Shown: positions 33,318-42,593 of the stretch, one piece after another | Layout of the letters: each line of letters opens with the position of its first letter | How positions within the stretch are numbered: position 1 is the first letter of the stretch | Origin: W0P28-013 sp051878315 | Lineage (GTDB): Bacteria > Bacteroidota > Bacteroidia > Bacteroidales > Paludibacteraceae | Direction of reading: 5' to 3' | DNA: 64,000 nt | Assembly (NCBI GenBank): GCA_051878315.1 | Contig: JBJEJW010000067.1 | Location: 124,001-188,000 of the forward strand | Made by a program: the position numbers and the translations under genes | The notes under the pieces: model-generated | Seen by the model: the letters and a program-made list of their open reading frames with translations, nothing else | What the model was told of the DNA's origin: nothing | The model's database searches: none

Positions 33318-35480
33318 ATGAATGAGGTATTAAAAGCGTGTTATCGCCAAGCCGTGTGCGAATTGCGCGAGGCCTATGTACCGGCCGATTGGCATCGATT
33401 GCGGAATGCTGTAGTGGCAGCGGTTCAATCAGGTACCTTGTCGGACGAGCGGTTACAACAGACGTTGGGAACCGCGGTATTGGCACATCGCGAGATTGCG
33501 CTCGGACATCATGGCATCAGCGCCATATTGCTGTATGCGCTATTGATCGATGGGGCTGTTACGATAGAACAAATCAATGCCGAATATGGCGAATCAACCA
33601 CCGTGATTGTGCGTGGTTTGCAAAAGGCGTACGGTCTGTACGAACGTAATGTGGCGGTCGATACCGAAAATTTCCGCAAATTATTGATATCGTTTGCCGA
33701 AGATGTGCGCGTCATTATGATTATGATAGTGGAACGATTGGCTACAATGCGCGCGTTGGACAAATATGAGCCCGATGCTCAACAAAAAATAGCCCGCGAA
33801 GTGTCGTATCTGTATGCACCATTGGCACATCGCATGGGTTTGTATGCTATAAAAACCGAGTTGGAGGATCTGTCGCTCAAATATACATCGTACGACATCT
33901 ACAAAGAGATAGCCCACAAACTGAACGAAACCAAGCGCTCGCGCGACGCGTACATCACGCAATTCATCGAACCTGTGAAACAAGCGCTCGAAGCACAAGG
34001 ACTGACATTCTCCATCAAAGGGCGTACAAAATCCATACACTCTATCTGGAATAAGATGCGCAAACAGCAAGTCCCGTTCGAAAAAGTGTACGATTTGTTT
34101 GCCATCCGTGTGATAATCGATTGTCCCGAAGAACAAGAGAAAGCCGCTTGTTGGCAGGCCTTTTCGGTGGTTACAAATATGTATTCGTACAATATAAATC
34201 GCTTGCGCGATTGGATTTCGGCACCAAAACCTAATGGTTACGAGAGTTTACACGTTACTGTGATGGGGCCGCAAGGCAAATGGGTCGAAGTGCAGATTCG
34301 TACTAAACGTATGGACGAAGTGGCCGAAAAAGGCGTTGCTGCACATTGGAAATACAAGGGCATTAAAAGCGATTCGTCAAAAATGGACGAATGGTTGAAA
34401 AATTTACGCGAAATTCTCGAAAATTCGGCCGATGCTACAGATAGCGAAGTCATCAACGAGTTTAAAATGCAACTTTACGACGACGATGTGTTTGTATTTA
34501 CGCCCAAAGGCGATTTGCACAACCTGCCCAAAGGTGCAACGGTACTCGACTTTGCTTTTTCGATTCATACCTCTATCGGAGCGCATTGCATGGGTGCAGT
34601 GGTCAATAATAAACACGTTTCGTTCAAATATGTGTTGCAAAACGGTGACCAAATTTCGGTGCTGACATCGCCCAATCAAACTCCGAAAAACGAATGGCTT
34701 AACTATGTGGTTACGACACGGGCGCGGACCAAAATCCGTCAAAGTATCAAAGATATAGAGCACAAAGAGGCCGAAAACGGACGCGAGATTTTGTGGCGCC
34801 GACTGAAAAACTGGAAAATGGAAGTAACCGATGGCGAAATAACCCGCGTGTCGAAAAAAATGGGCTACAAAACGCTCACCGAATTCTATGTGGCTATTCA
34901 CAACGGCAAAATCAATGTGCTGACTCTGCGCGACAAACTCGTCGAAACTGACGACACTCCTGAAGTCGCACAACACTCGGCCGGCACATTTGTGGCCGAA
35001 ACCGAATTGCAACGCATCTCGTCGCAAGGCGATGCACTTGTCATCGATCGCAATCTGAAAAATGTCGATTATACGCTGGCAAAATGCTGCAACCCGATTT
35101 ATGGCGACGACATTTTTGGCTTTGTAACCATTAACAACGGCATCAAAATTCACCGAAAAAACTGTCCGAACGCACCGCAAATGATCGAAAAATTCGGCTA
35201 TCGCATTGTCAACGCACGATGGAGCGGACAGCAAAATGCCGGTGGTGAATATCCTATCACATTGCGCATCATCGGACACGACGATATTGGTATCGTAACA
35301 AATATCACGTCCGTCATCACCAAAGAAAACAACGTGAATATGCGTTCAATATCGGTCGATTCGCACGATGGATTGTTCGAAGGAAATATCACCGTAATGG
35401 TCAAAGAAGTCGGTCAATTGGAACAACTGATGCGAAAAATCCGAGCCATCAAAGGCGTGAAACAAGTGCTCCGTAACTAA
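33318..35480 (+). CDS. RelA/SpoT (RSH) alarmone enzyme with degenerate hydrolase site
   Basis: A 720-residue long RSH protein with an HD-like region (about 40-180), a (p)ppGpp synthetase domain (about 225-360), a TGS domain (about 390-450) and a C-terminal ACT domain (about 640-718). The synthetase has GRTKSIHSIWNKM, YDLFAIRVII and NGYESLHVTVMG, with VQIRT. The hydrolase motifs are missing: where SpoT has LLHDVIEDT this protein has ALLIDGAVT, and the later Asp-Arg-x-x-N-M-R helix reads ERLATMRAL. It should therefore act as a RelA-type synthetase, with hydrolysis done by another RSH. It starts 7 nt after the M6 stop. Confidence 0.92.
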   Translation: MNEVLKACYRQAVCELREAYVPADWHRLRNAVVAAVQSGTLSDERLQQTLGTAVLAHREIALGHHGISAILLYALLIDGAVTIEQINAEYGESTTVIVRGLQKAYGLYERNVAVDTENFRKLLISFAEDVRVIMIMIVERLATMRALDKYEPDAQQKIAREVSYLYAPLAHRMGLYAIKTELEDLSLKYTSYDIYKEIAHKLNETKRSRDAYITQFIEPVKQALEAQGLTFSIKGRTKSIHSIWNKMRKQQVPFEKVYDLFAIRVIIDCPEEQEKAACWQAFSVVTNMYSYNINRLRDWISAPKPNGYESLHVTVMGPQGKWVEVQIRTKRMDEVAEKGVAAHWKYKGIKSDSSKMDEWLKNLREILENSADATDSEVINEFKMQLYDDDVFVFTPKGDLHNLPKGATVLDFAFSIHTSIGAHCMGAVVNNKHVSFKYVLQNGDQISVLTSPNQTPKNEWLNYVVTTRARTKIRQSIKDIEHKEAENGREILWRRLKNWKMEVTDGEITRVSKKMGYKTLTEFYVAIHNGKINVLTLRDKLVETDDTPEVAQHSAGTFVAETELQRISSQGDALVIDRNLKNVDYTLAKCCNPIYGDDIFGFVTINNGIKIHRKNCPNAPQMIEKFGYRIVNARWSGQQNAGGEYPITLRIIGHDDIGIVTNITSVITKENNVNMRSISVDSHDGLFEGNITVMVKEVGQLEQLMRKIRAIKGVKQVLRN

Positions 35481-35491
35481 TCACCAACAAT

Positions 35492-36736
35492 ATGAATTGC
35501 GAAATCATCAATATCGGCGACGAACTGCTCATAGGGCAAGTCGTAAATACAAATGCGGCTTGGATGGCGGCCGAATTGGAGAAAAATAATGTGCATGTAG
35601 CGCATATCGTAACCATAGCCGACGACCTCGACGACATCAAACGGACATTGAACACGGCTATCAAACGTGCACAAGTCGTTATCGTCACCGGCGGACTCGG
35701 CCCTACAAAAGATGACATCACCAAAACGGCGCTGTGCGAGTATTTTGGGGCAAAACTCGTATTGCATCAGCCGTCGCTCGATAATGTGGCCGATTTCTTT
35801 GCCCGACGAGGATTGCCTCTCTCCGATGTTAACAAAATGCAAGGCATGGTACCCGACTGCTGCGAGGCTTTACTCAATAAAGTGGGTACAGCACCGGGTA
35901 TGTGGTTCGAACGTGGCGAACAGATTATTGTGTCGTTACCCGGCGTGCCGTTCGAAATGCAATGGCTGATGACAACGTATGTGTTGCCGAAATTGCGACA
36001 GCATCTGGGACACGAAGCCATTTTGCACAAAACTATTCTGACGTGCGGCATTGGCGAATCGTTTTTGGCCGATAAAATCGCTGCGTGGGAAGATGCCTTG
36101 CCAAAAAATATGCGTTTGGCTTACCTCCCCGATGCCGGCAAAGTACGTTTACGCCTATCGGCCCACGGCAATAGTCGCGATGAACTTCAACAACAAATCG
36201 AAAACGAAATGTGCAAATTGCTTCCGCAAATTTCGGAATATGTTTATGGTTACGACAACGATACGTTCGCTTCGGTGGTCGGTCGCCTGCTACTGCAGAG
36301 GCAACAAACAGTGGCAACCGCCGAAAGTTGTACCGGTGGCACACTCGCACACCATATAACGGAAGTGGCGGGCGCATCGCAATACTACAAAGGTGGTATC
36401 GTGAGTTATTCTAACGAGTTTAAAATGAATTTGTTGGGCGTTAAAATGCAGACTTTGCAAAACTATGGCGCAGTAAGCGAACAGACTGCCTGCGAGATGG
36501 CACAAGGCTGTCGCGAACGCCTGAAAACAGATTTTGCTGTAGCCACAACAGGCATTGCAGGACCAACCGGTGGTACCGACGAAAAACCACTTGGTACCGT
36601 CTGGATTGCGGTGGCCGATGCGGTCGGTGTGTCGGCACAGCGCTATGTTTTTCGCACCACACGGGCGCAACATCAGGAACGCACAGCCAATCAGGCGTTG
36701 TTCGATTTATGGCAACGTTTGAAGACACGACAATAA
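35492..36736 (+). CDS. cinA: CinA: competence/damage-inducible protein, NMN deamidase type
   Basis: A 414-residue two-domain protein. An N-terminal MoCF-like COG1058 domain starts MNCEIINIGDELLIGQVVNT and has VIVTGGLGPTKDD. A C-terminal PncC-like amidohydrolase domain (about 260-410) has TVATAESCTGGTLAHHITEV and ATTGIAGPTGGTDEKPLGT. It recycles pyridine nucleotides (NMN deamidation, ADP-ribose hydrolysis). It begins 11 nt after the RSH stop and ends at a bidirectional terminator. Confidence 0.95.
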   Translation: MNCEIINIGDELLIGQVVNTNAAWMAAELEKNNVHVAHIVTIADDLDDIKRTLNTAIKRAQVVIVTGGLGPTKDDITKTALCEYFGAKLVLHQPSLDNVADFFARRGLPLSDVNKMQGMVPDCCEALLNKVGTAPGMWFERGEQIIVSLPGVPFEMQWLMTTYVLPKLRQHLGHEAILHKTILTCGIGESFLADKIAAWEDALPKNMRLAYLPDAGKVRLRLSAHGNSRDELQQQIENEMCKLLPQISEYVYGYDNDTFASVVGRLLLQRQQTVATAESCTGGTLAHHITEVAGASQYYKGGIVSYSNEFKMNLLGVKMQTLQNYGAVSEQTACEMAQGCRERLKTDFAVATTGIAGPTGGTDEKPLGTVWIAVADAVGVSAQRYVFRTTRAQHQERTANQALFDLWQRLKTRQ

Positions 36737-36750
36737 CGCAATACAAAAAA

Positions 36751-36780
36751 ACGGCAAGATTTCTTTAAGAGTCTTGCCGT
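36751..36780. terminator. Bidirectional terminator between cinA and the PepSY-like gene
   Basis: A 9-bp stem pairs 36751-36759 with 36772-36780, with an A-run before it and a T-run after it, between convergent stops. Confidence 0.8.
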
Positions 36781-36801
36781 TTTTCTTGTATCAAATAAGT
36801 C

Positions 36802-37245
36802 TTAATCGTCAATGCGCTTAAAGTTGCCATCTTTGTCGAATATCACATCGACACCTGTGTTCAATTCTACATCGTAAGTGCGCGTTTTACGTTCGATTTC
36901 GACAATGTATTGTCCTGTGAATCGCGTATTGACATACGTTGCAATGCTGGCCGGCACAATGGCTTCCGGCACCGAGTCGCGTTGACAATCGACTTTTATC
37001 CACTCGCCATTTTTGTCAAAATCTACTTCGTACAAATTGGTAAAATTGACATCGTAGGTAAAAGACAAATCGTCATAATCTTTGAGAATCAGAGCAATGT
37101 CCAAATCGCCGAAATGCCGATTGATAAACTCTTGAGAGATGACGGGCAAATCGTCGAACGTGATGGGCGTGTCGTTCTTTTCGCACGCTGTCAGACTGGT
37201 GGCCAAACACAACATCAAGGCCAAATACATCTTTTTGTTTTTCAT
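36802..37245 (-). CDS. PepSY-like (BLIP-like) lipoprotein
   Basis: A 147-residue lipoprotein (lipobox SLTAC, Cys21). It has two repeats of the PepSY-like/beta-lactamase-inhibitor-like fold common in Bacteroidota: LPVISQEFINRHFG with YEVDFDKNGEWIKVDC, and VPASIATYVNTRFTGQY with VIFDKDGNFKRIDD. Such proteins lie in the envelope and may inhibit proteases or bind other proteins; function is not known. It is monocistronic. Confidence 0.85.
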   Translation of the reverse strand: MKNKKMYLALMLCLATSLTACEKNDTPITFDDLPVISQEFINRHFGDLDIALILKDYDDLSFTYDVNFTNLYEVDFDKNGEWIKVDCQRDSVPEAIVPASIATYVNTRFTGQYIVEIERKTRTYDVELNTGVDVIFDKDGNFKRIDD

Positions 37246-37437
37246 AGTAAAAGAAGGTTTATGGTAAATGAATTGTTATCATTTGTAAATAAGCAAAAAA
37301 TATGCCAAAAGCATTCAGGTCGCTCTGATAAAATTTTTTTATTTTTAATCACTTGATTATAAGTGTTTTATATGTATGCATTGAACTGAAATCTGAAAAA
37401 AATGTTTTTTCGTATCCACGATATGGCATTTTTGAAG

Positions 37438-37445
37438 TATCTTTG
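37438..37445 (+). promoter_or_regulatory. -7 element of the DUF4837 gene
   Basis: TATCTTTG lies 27 nt before ATG 37473. No TTG is seen at the usual upstream distance. Confidence 0.5.
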
Positions 37446-37472
37446 TAAAATAATATTGCAAACGTTTTTTGT

Positions 37473-38513
37473 ATGAGTAATCGTGTAATCAACTTAATCA
37501 AACACATGTGGCTGTTGGGTACATGCATGTTGTGTGTAGCGTGCAATGGCGACACCCTGTTGCCCAATGCAAGCGGAGCAGCCAATGAAGTGTTGGTTGT
37601 GATGGACGATGCCGATTGGCGTACCGATGGCGGACACACCTTGTTTGATGTGCTTACAACAGATGTTCCTGGGTTGCCGCAAGCCGAACCGATGTTTGAT
37701 ATATCGCGCGTGCCGCATAATCAATTCGATCAATTGCTGCGCCCTACGCGCAATATCGTTATGGTGTATATCGATTCGACTCAATACACCAAAGCCACTC
37801 TGCGACTGACGCGTAACAAGTGGGCACGTACGCAAGCTGTTGCGGTCATCACGGCCGACAATACCGTAAGTTTGGCACAACTGCTGCAACGGCAGCAGCG
37901 CGTGTTAATCGCTTTTTTTGTTGATGCCGAACGCGAACGTCAAATCGATTATTTGAAACACAATATCAATTCCACGGCGTTACAAAAAGTGTACGACAAA
38001 TTCAATATCAAAATAGCTGTGCCGTCGAGTCTGAATAAGTACAACGAAAGCGATGACTTTTTGTGGATGTCGAATGGTAGTGGCACGGCGCGTCAGGATA
38101 TTGTGATTTATAGTTATCCGTACACCGACCAACGACAACTGACGCGCGAAGCACTGATTGCTAAACGCGACTCCATTTTGTGCCAACACATTCCGGGTGC
38201 GTTCGCAGGCTCGTGTATGGGTACGGCTGTTGCCTACGAACCGCCATCGTTCGAGGCTATTTGGGTCGATAGTGCCTATTGTGCCCAACTACGCGGCTTG
38301 TGGGAAATGAAAAATGGCGCAATCATGGGAGGACCGTTCATCAGCCATACACGTTTGGACGAATTGCATAATCGATTGATTACTATCGAAGGTTTTGTGT
38401 TTGCTCCCGGACGCGACAAACGTAACTTGTTGCGACAGGTCGAGGCGATGGTCTATTCGGTGCAGATGCCGCAAGAAGCCATGGCGGTGACGGTGGTTGC
38501 CTCACGCCAGTAG
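37473..38513 (+). CDS. DUF4837 family lipoprotein
   Basis: A 346-residue lipoprotein (lipobox LCVAC, Cys24). The pattern fits DUF4837: EVLVVMDDADWR near the start, DQLLRPTRNIVMVYI, and near the end GLWEMKNGAIMGGPFISHTR and IEGFVFAPGRDKRNLLRQVE. It is Bacteroidota-specific with no known activity. It may be co-transcribed with pdxA, which starts about 33 nt later. Confidence 0.88.
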   Translation: MSNRVINLIKHMWLLGTCMLCVACNGDTLLPNASGAANEVLVVMDDADWRTDGGHTLFDVLTTDVPGLPQAEPMFDISRVPHNQFDQLLRPTRNIVMVYIDSTQYTKATLRLTRNKWARTQAVAVITADNTVSLAQLLQRQQRVLIAFFVDAERERQIDYLKHNINSTALQKVYDKFNIKIAVPSSLNKYNESDDFLWMSNGSGTARQDIVIYSYPYTDQRQLTREALIAKRDSILCQHIPGAFAGSCMGTAVAYEPPSFEAIWVDSAYCAQLRGLWEMKNGAIMGGPFISHTRLDELHNRLITIEGFVFAPGRDKRNLLRQVEAMVYSVQMPQEAMAVTVVASRQ

Positions 38514-38546
38514 GCCGGCAAACGCATTTTGTGGGTTCGTGATGAA

Positions 38547-39638
38547 ATGAAATTTACAACTGATATGGAAAAATTGTTAAAAATAGGAATAACGCATGGC
38601 GATATCAACGGTATAGGTTACGAAGTGATACTGAAAACGTTGGCCGATCAACGCATATTGGATGTGTGTACGCCGGTCATTTATGGTTCGTCGAAAGCCG
38701 TTGGTTATTATAAAAAGGTGTTGGAGCTGGAACACCTGACAGTGAGTGTGGTGAAATCGGGTGGCGATGCCATGCCACACCGTATCAATGTAGTGAATTG
38801 TTGTTCCGACGACTTGAAAATAGAGATGGGACAAGCAACTCCCGATGGTGGCCTAAACGCATTTTTTGCGTTGGATATGGCGATGCTCGATGTGCAAAAT
38901 GGCGTGATAGATGCTATGGTTACGGCACCGATCAACAAAAGTACGATGCCGCAGGATCGTTTCCCTTTTGCTGGCCATACCGAATATTTGGAAGCAAAAG
39001 CCAATCAGAAAGGATTGATGTTATTGTTGCACGATGCGTTGCGCGTTGCACTGGTTACCAATCATGTGGCCTTGAAGGATGTGGCAGCCAATCTTACCGA
39101 AGAACGGATATTGACTAAATTGCATATTTTGCACAAATCGTTACGAACCGATTTTGGCATCAGTACGCCGCGCATTGCAGTGCTGGCGCTGAATCCGCAT
39201 GCCGGCGACAACGGTTTGTTCGGACACGAAGAGGCTGAAATTATTGCTCCGGCTATTCGAAAAGCCAACGAACGTGGCATTTTGTGTTTCGGCCCGTTTG
39301 CTGCCGATGGTTTTTGGGGCACGTCGCATGTACAGAAATTTGATGCCGTGTTGGCCATGTATCACGACCAAGGTTTAGCACCGTTCAAAGCCATGTATAT
39401 GGACGAAGGTGTCAACTTTACGGCCGGATTGCCATTTGTGCGTACCTCGCCCGATCATGGCACAGCGTATGATTTGGTAGGTAAGAACAAGGCCGATGAG
39501 TCGTCGTTGCGACAAGCATTGTATGTGGCTGTCGATATTGTCAAACATCGAGCCGTGGAGGCCGAAATAACAGCGAATCCGTTGGTGGTTGATGAAAAAA
39601 TGTTTGTCGAGAAGAAAAAAAATCGTGAAAATGCGTAA
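38547..39638 (+). CDS. pdxA: 4-hydroxythreonine-4-phosphate dehydrogenase
   Basis: A 363-residue enzyme of the DXP-dependent pyridoxal 5'-phosphate pathway. Metal-binding His residues are visible in FAGHTEYLEAKA, ALNPHAGDNGLFGHEE and AMYHDQGLAPFKA; THGDINGIGYEV opens the fold. ATG 38547 is chosen over TTG 38529; ATG 38565 is also possible. The downstream trpB enzyme needs PLP, the end product of this pathway, but a separate attenuated transcript starts between them. Confidence 0.94.
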   Translation: MKFTTDMEKLLKIGITHGDINGIGYEVILKTLADQRILDVCTPVIYGSSKAVGYYKKVLELEHLTVSVVKSGGDAMPHRINVVNCCSDDLKIEMGQATPDGGLNAFFALDMAMLDVQNGVIDAMVTAPINKSTMPQDRFPFAGHTEYLEAKANQKGLMLLLHDALRVALVTNHVALKDVAANLTEERILTKLHILHKSLRTDFGISTPRIAVLALNPHAGDNGLFGHEEAEIIAPAIRKANERGILCFGPFAADGFWGTSHVQKFDAVLAMYHDQGLAPFKAMYMDEGVNFTAGLPFVRTSPDHGTAYDLVGKNKADESSLRQALYVAVDIVKHRAVEAEITANPLVVDEKMFVEKKKNRENA

Positions 39639-39656
39639 TTATTCAAAAAAAAGTTG

Positions 39657-39664
39657 TACTTTTG
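39657..39664 (+). promoter_or_regulatory. Probable -7 element of the trpB transcript
   Basis: TACTTTTG fits TAnnTTTG, 36 nt before the leader-peptide ATG. The upstream TTG is not evident at the normal distance. Confidence 0.5.
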
Positions 39665-39699
39665 CAGCCTCGAAACGCAATTAATTATTGGATAAGATA

Positions 39700-39744
39700 A
39701 TGATACAAACGACGAATTTTTGGTGGTGGCAACCGTTCTTGTAA
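39700..39744 (+). CDS. trpL: Tryptophan leader peptide
   Basis: A 14-codon frame encodes MIQTTNFWWWQPFL and then TAA. Three consecutive Trp codons (39721-39729) are the signature of a translational attenuator. It lies between a promoter-like element and a terminator hairpin, 128 nt before trpB. When charged tRNA-Trp is scarce the ribosome should stall on the Trp codons and favour the anti-terminator. Confidence 0.85.
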   Translation: MIQTTNFWWWQPFL

Positions 39745-39748
39745 AAAA

Positions 39749-39822
39749 GGAGGGTAGCACACGTTTTGTCGTTGGAATTGAATAAAGGACGAAAGTCGCA
39801 GGAACCCTCCTGCGACTTTTTT
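39749..39822 (+). promoter_or_regulatory. trp attenuator: anti-terminator and terminator
   Basis: The terminator is a 10-bp stem (39794-39803 with 39808-39817, 4-nt loop) followed by T6. The anti-terminator pairs GGAGGGT (39749-39755) with ACCCTCC (39804-39810), which covers the terminator loop and part of its 3' arm, so the two are exclusive. An AACGAC/GTCGTT pairing (39708-39713 with 39768-39773) could be the 1:2 hairpin that the translating ribosome disrupts. Confidence 0.85.
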
Positions 39823-39871
39823 ATTTGCGAGAACTAATACACCATTTTAATAACCTAAAATAACACAAATC

Positions 39872-41233
39872 ATGAAAGTAACAAAAAAAATTGTTTTGTC
39901 GGAGCATGATATGCCGACTCAGTGGTACAACATTGTGGCCGATATGCCTACGAAACCGTTGCCAATGCTGCATCCAGGCACCAAACAGCCGATTAAACCC
40001 GAAGAGATGGAAGGATTGTTTGCGAAAGCATTGGTCGAACAAGAATTTTCGCAGGAACGTTATATCGACATTCCCGACGAAGTGCGCGATTTGTACCGTA
40101 TTTATCGCCCGACGCCGTTGGTACGCGCTTCGGGTTTGGAAAAGGCGCTCGATACACCGGCCAAAATTTATTTCAAAAACGAGAGTGTCAGTCCGGTGGG
40201 GTCGCACAAACTTAATTCGGCAATTCCACAAGCTTATTTTAATAAAATTCAGGGCGTTAAGCACATGACGACCGAAACCGGTGCCGGTCAGTGGGGTTCG
40301 GCATTGAGTATTGCGTGCAAACATTTTGGACTCGACTTGAAAGTTTATATGGTGAAAATCAGTTACAATCAGAAACCGTATCGTAAGTCGGTAATGCAGA
40401 CCTATGGTGCACAAGTCATTGCATCGCCGAGCGATACAACCGAAGTCGGCCGTCGTATGTTGGCGACTCATCCCGGCACGGCCGGTAGTTTGGGTATGGC
40501 CATTTCGGAAGCAGTGGAGGTGGCAATGACGCAACCCGATACGCGCTACGGACTTGGCAGCGTGCTGAATCATGTCATTCTCCATCAGACGATTATTGGC
40601 GAAGAGGCTAAAAAACAGATGGAGATTGCCGGTGATTATCCTGATGTGGTGATTGGTTGTTTCGGCGGCGGTTCGAATTTTTGCGGTATCTCGTTTCCTT
40701 TCTTGCGCGACAATTTGGTTGAGGGGAAAAAGACGCGTTTCGTTGCTGCCGAACCGGCTTCGTGTCCGAAACTGACGCGCGGCAAGTTTGAATACGATTT
40801 TGGCGATACAGAAGGATTCACACCTTTGTTGCCGATGTTTACGTTGGGACACGATTTTGAACCGGCATCGATTCATGCCGGTGGGTTGCGTTACCATGGA
40901 GCAGGTACCATAGTCAGCCAGTTGTTAAAAGATAAGTTAATAGAGGCAACGGATGTAAATCAACTCGATTCATTCAAAGCGGGTGTATTATTTGCGCAGG
41001 CCGAAGGTATCATTCCCGCGCCCGAATCGACACATGCCATTGCTGCTGCTGTGCGCGAGGCGTTGCAAGCCAAAGAAGAAGGACGCGAACGGGTCATTTT
41101 GTTCAACTTGTCGGGTCATGGTCTGATTGATATGGCTTCGTATGACCGCTATTTTGCCGGAGAATTGCAAAATTATGCTGTCAGCGACGATGAAATTGCG
41201 TGTAATGTTGCCAAATTAGAAAAATTAGTGTGA
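39872..41233 (+). CDS. trpB: Tryptophan synthase beta chain, TrpB2 type
   Basis: A 453-residue PLP enzyme that joins indole and serine. The PLP Lys is in PVGSHKLNSAIPQ, and TETGAGQWGSALSIACKHFG carries the catalytic Glu region. Length and the N-terminal extension place it in the stand-alone TrpB2 subfamily, which does not need TrpA and can salvage indole. No trpA or other trp gene is adjacent. It is controlled by the WWW leader peptide and ends at a strong terminator. Confidence 0.93.
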   Translation: MKVTKKIVLSEHDMPTQWYNIVADMPTKPLPMLHPGTKQPIKPEEMEGLFAKALVEQEFSQERYIDIPDEVRDLYRIYRPTPLVRASGLEKALDTPAKIYFKNESVSPVGSHKLNSAIPQAYFNKIQGVKHMTTETGAGQWGSALSIACKHFGLDLKVYMVKISYNQKPYRKSVMQTYGAQVIASPSDTTEVGRRMLATHPGTAGSLGMAISEAVEVAMTQPDTRYGLGSVLNHVILHQTIIGEEAKKQMEIAGDYPDVVIGCFGGGSNFCGISFPFLRDNLVEGKKTRFVAAEPASCPKLTRGKFEYDFGDTEGFTPLLPMFTLGHDFEPASIHAGGLRYHGAGTIVSQLLKDKLIEATDVNQLDSFKAGVLFAQAEGIIPAPESTHAIAAAVREALQAKEEGRERVILFNLSGHGLIDMASYDRYFAGELQNYAVSDDEIACNVAKLEKLV

Positions 41234-41253
41234 TTTTCTGCCTAAAAAATGGG

Positions 41254-41280
41254 AAGCGTCGGTCAAAACCGACGCTTTTT
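41254..41280 (+). terminator. Terminator of trpB
   Basis: A 10-bp perfect stem pairs 41254-41263 with 41268-41277 around a 4-nt loop, with a T-run after it. Confidence 0.85.
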
Positions 41281-41293
41281 CAATTTTTATTCG

Positions 41294-41301
41294 TACCTTT
41301 G
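41294..41301 (+). promoter_or_regulatory. -7 element of the glycan cluster
   Basis: TACCTTTG ends 5 nt before ATG 41307, so the transcript would start at or near the A of the start codon (leaderless). Confidence 0.55.
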
Positions 41302-41306
41302 CACTG

Positions 41307-42593
41307 ATGAACGAAACAGTATCATACATTATTCGTTTTTTGCTGAATGGCAACGATACGTTGGTCGAACGTGTGGGTTATACGTCCGATGTAGCCTGCT
41401 TTTCACAGTTTAGTGTCGTTGTGGTGCCGTCCGATTTTTTTGCCGACGGTGTGTATGGTACGCCACGGTCGGAACCAAGCTTGCCGTTGCAAAACATGGA
41501 TGGCGTGCCGTTGCTTTTTGGTGAACCGCGGATGGAATTGCACGGTCAAACATTGGTTGTTTACGCCGATGTGGTAGCAAGTGCGTTTTACCTGCTTTCG
41601 CGTTACGAAGAGTGGCTGCATCCGCACGATGCACGCGATGTGCATGGTCGCTTTATTGGCCGAAAATCGTTGCCGGGGCGTGCGGGGTTTATCCATCGTC
41701 CGATAGTCGATGAGTATGGTGTATTGTTGCGTACATGGTTGCGACAAGTTGGTTGTGCGGTCGAAGAACCGTCACCCGGATTTTCGGAAATATATCTTAC
41801 GCATGATGTCGATACCATTGCGTATTATCGTCACTTGCGCGGTTTTTTAGGGGGTATCAAACGGGCGATATTTGGACGTGAAACACACCTTAGAGATGTT
41901 ATGCGTGCTCAATTGGCATTGAATAACGATGTGGCCTATACGTTCCCGTGGTTGGTGGCGCAAGATGCACAATTGCCGCAGGCGCATAAAATTTATTTTA
42001 TCAAATCCGCTTTCAAATCGGATAGATTGGATTATCCGCAATACAACCTGCAAGGTCGCGATGCGCAGCAATTGTTTGCGTTTTTGCGGGAAAATGGTTG
42101 TATTCTCGGTTTGCACGCTAGTTATTTCTCGGGCGCACATCCTGCATACATTTCCGCCGAAAAAGCAAAATTGCAGTCGGCGTTGCAAATGCCTGTAACG
42201 ACCAACCGTTGGCACTATTTGCGTACGTTGCAATCGACTGATGGCGAAAGCTTGACGGCTGCCGACATTACCGACGACTTTACGATGGGTTATGCCGATG
42301 TGGCCGGATTTCGTTTGGGAACATGTCGCGCAGTACGCTGGATTAATCCGGCGACGCGAGAACTATCGTCCTTGGTGCTGCATCCACTCACAGTGATGGA
42401 CTGCACTTTGAGCAATGCCAACTATATGAATTTATCGGAGGGTGAGGCCGAACGTTACGTGTCCGATTTGCTTACAGAGGTAGCCCGCCACCATGGCGAG
42501 GTGGTCTTGCTGTGGCATAATACAAGTGTCGTGAAGTGTAATGAGTATCACCGTAACCTCTATCACAAAGTGGTAAATTTGTTATTGAAATGA
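41307..42593 (+). CDS. Polysaccharide deacetylase-like protein
   Basis: A 428-residue protein with a CE4-like NodB-fold core. IYLTHDVDTIAYYRHLRGF carries the HDxD metal start, KIYFIKSAFKSDRL is the next strand, and GCILGLHASYFSG resembles the H-x-x-S/T motif. The N-terminal 140 residues form an extra domain common in Bacteroidota homologues. It probably removes acetyl groups from a surface glycan. It is the first gene of a four-gene cluster linked by ATGA overlaps (next start 42590). Confidence 0.82.
   Translation: MNETVSYIIRFLLNGNDTLVERVGYTSDVACFSQFSVVVVPSDFFADGVYGTPRSEPSLPLQNMDGVPLLFGEPRMELHGQTLVVYADVVASAFYLLSRYEEWLHPHDARDVHGRFIGRKSLPGRAGFIHRPIVDEYGVLLRTWLRQVGCAVEEPSPGFSEIYLTHDVDTIAYYRHLRGFLGGIKRAIFGRETHLRDVMRAQLALNNDVAYTFPWLVAQDAQLPQAHKIYFIKSAFKSDRLDYPQYNLQGRDAQQLFAFLRENGCILGLHASYFSGAHPAYISAEKAKLQSALQMPVTTNRWHYLRTLQSTDGESLTAADITDDFTMGYADVAGFRLGTCRAVRWINPATRELSSLVLHPLTVMDCTLSNANYMNLSEGEAERYVSDLLTEVARHHGEVVLLWHNTSVVKCNEYHRNLYHKVVNLLLK

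Noticed and set aside
39749..39822. T-box riboswitch ahead of trpB (GGGTAGCAC resembles a T-box core)
   Set aside because: No specifier-loop structure is seen, while a WWW leader peptide and a matching anti-terminator explain the region fully.
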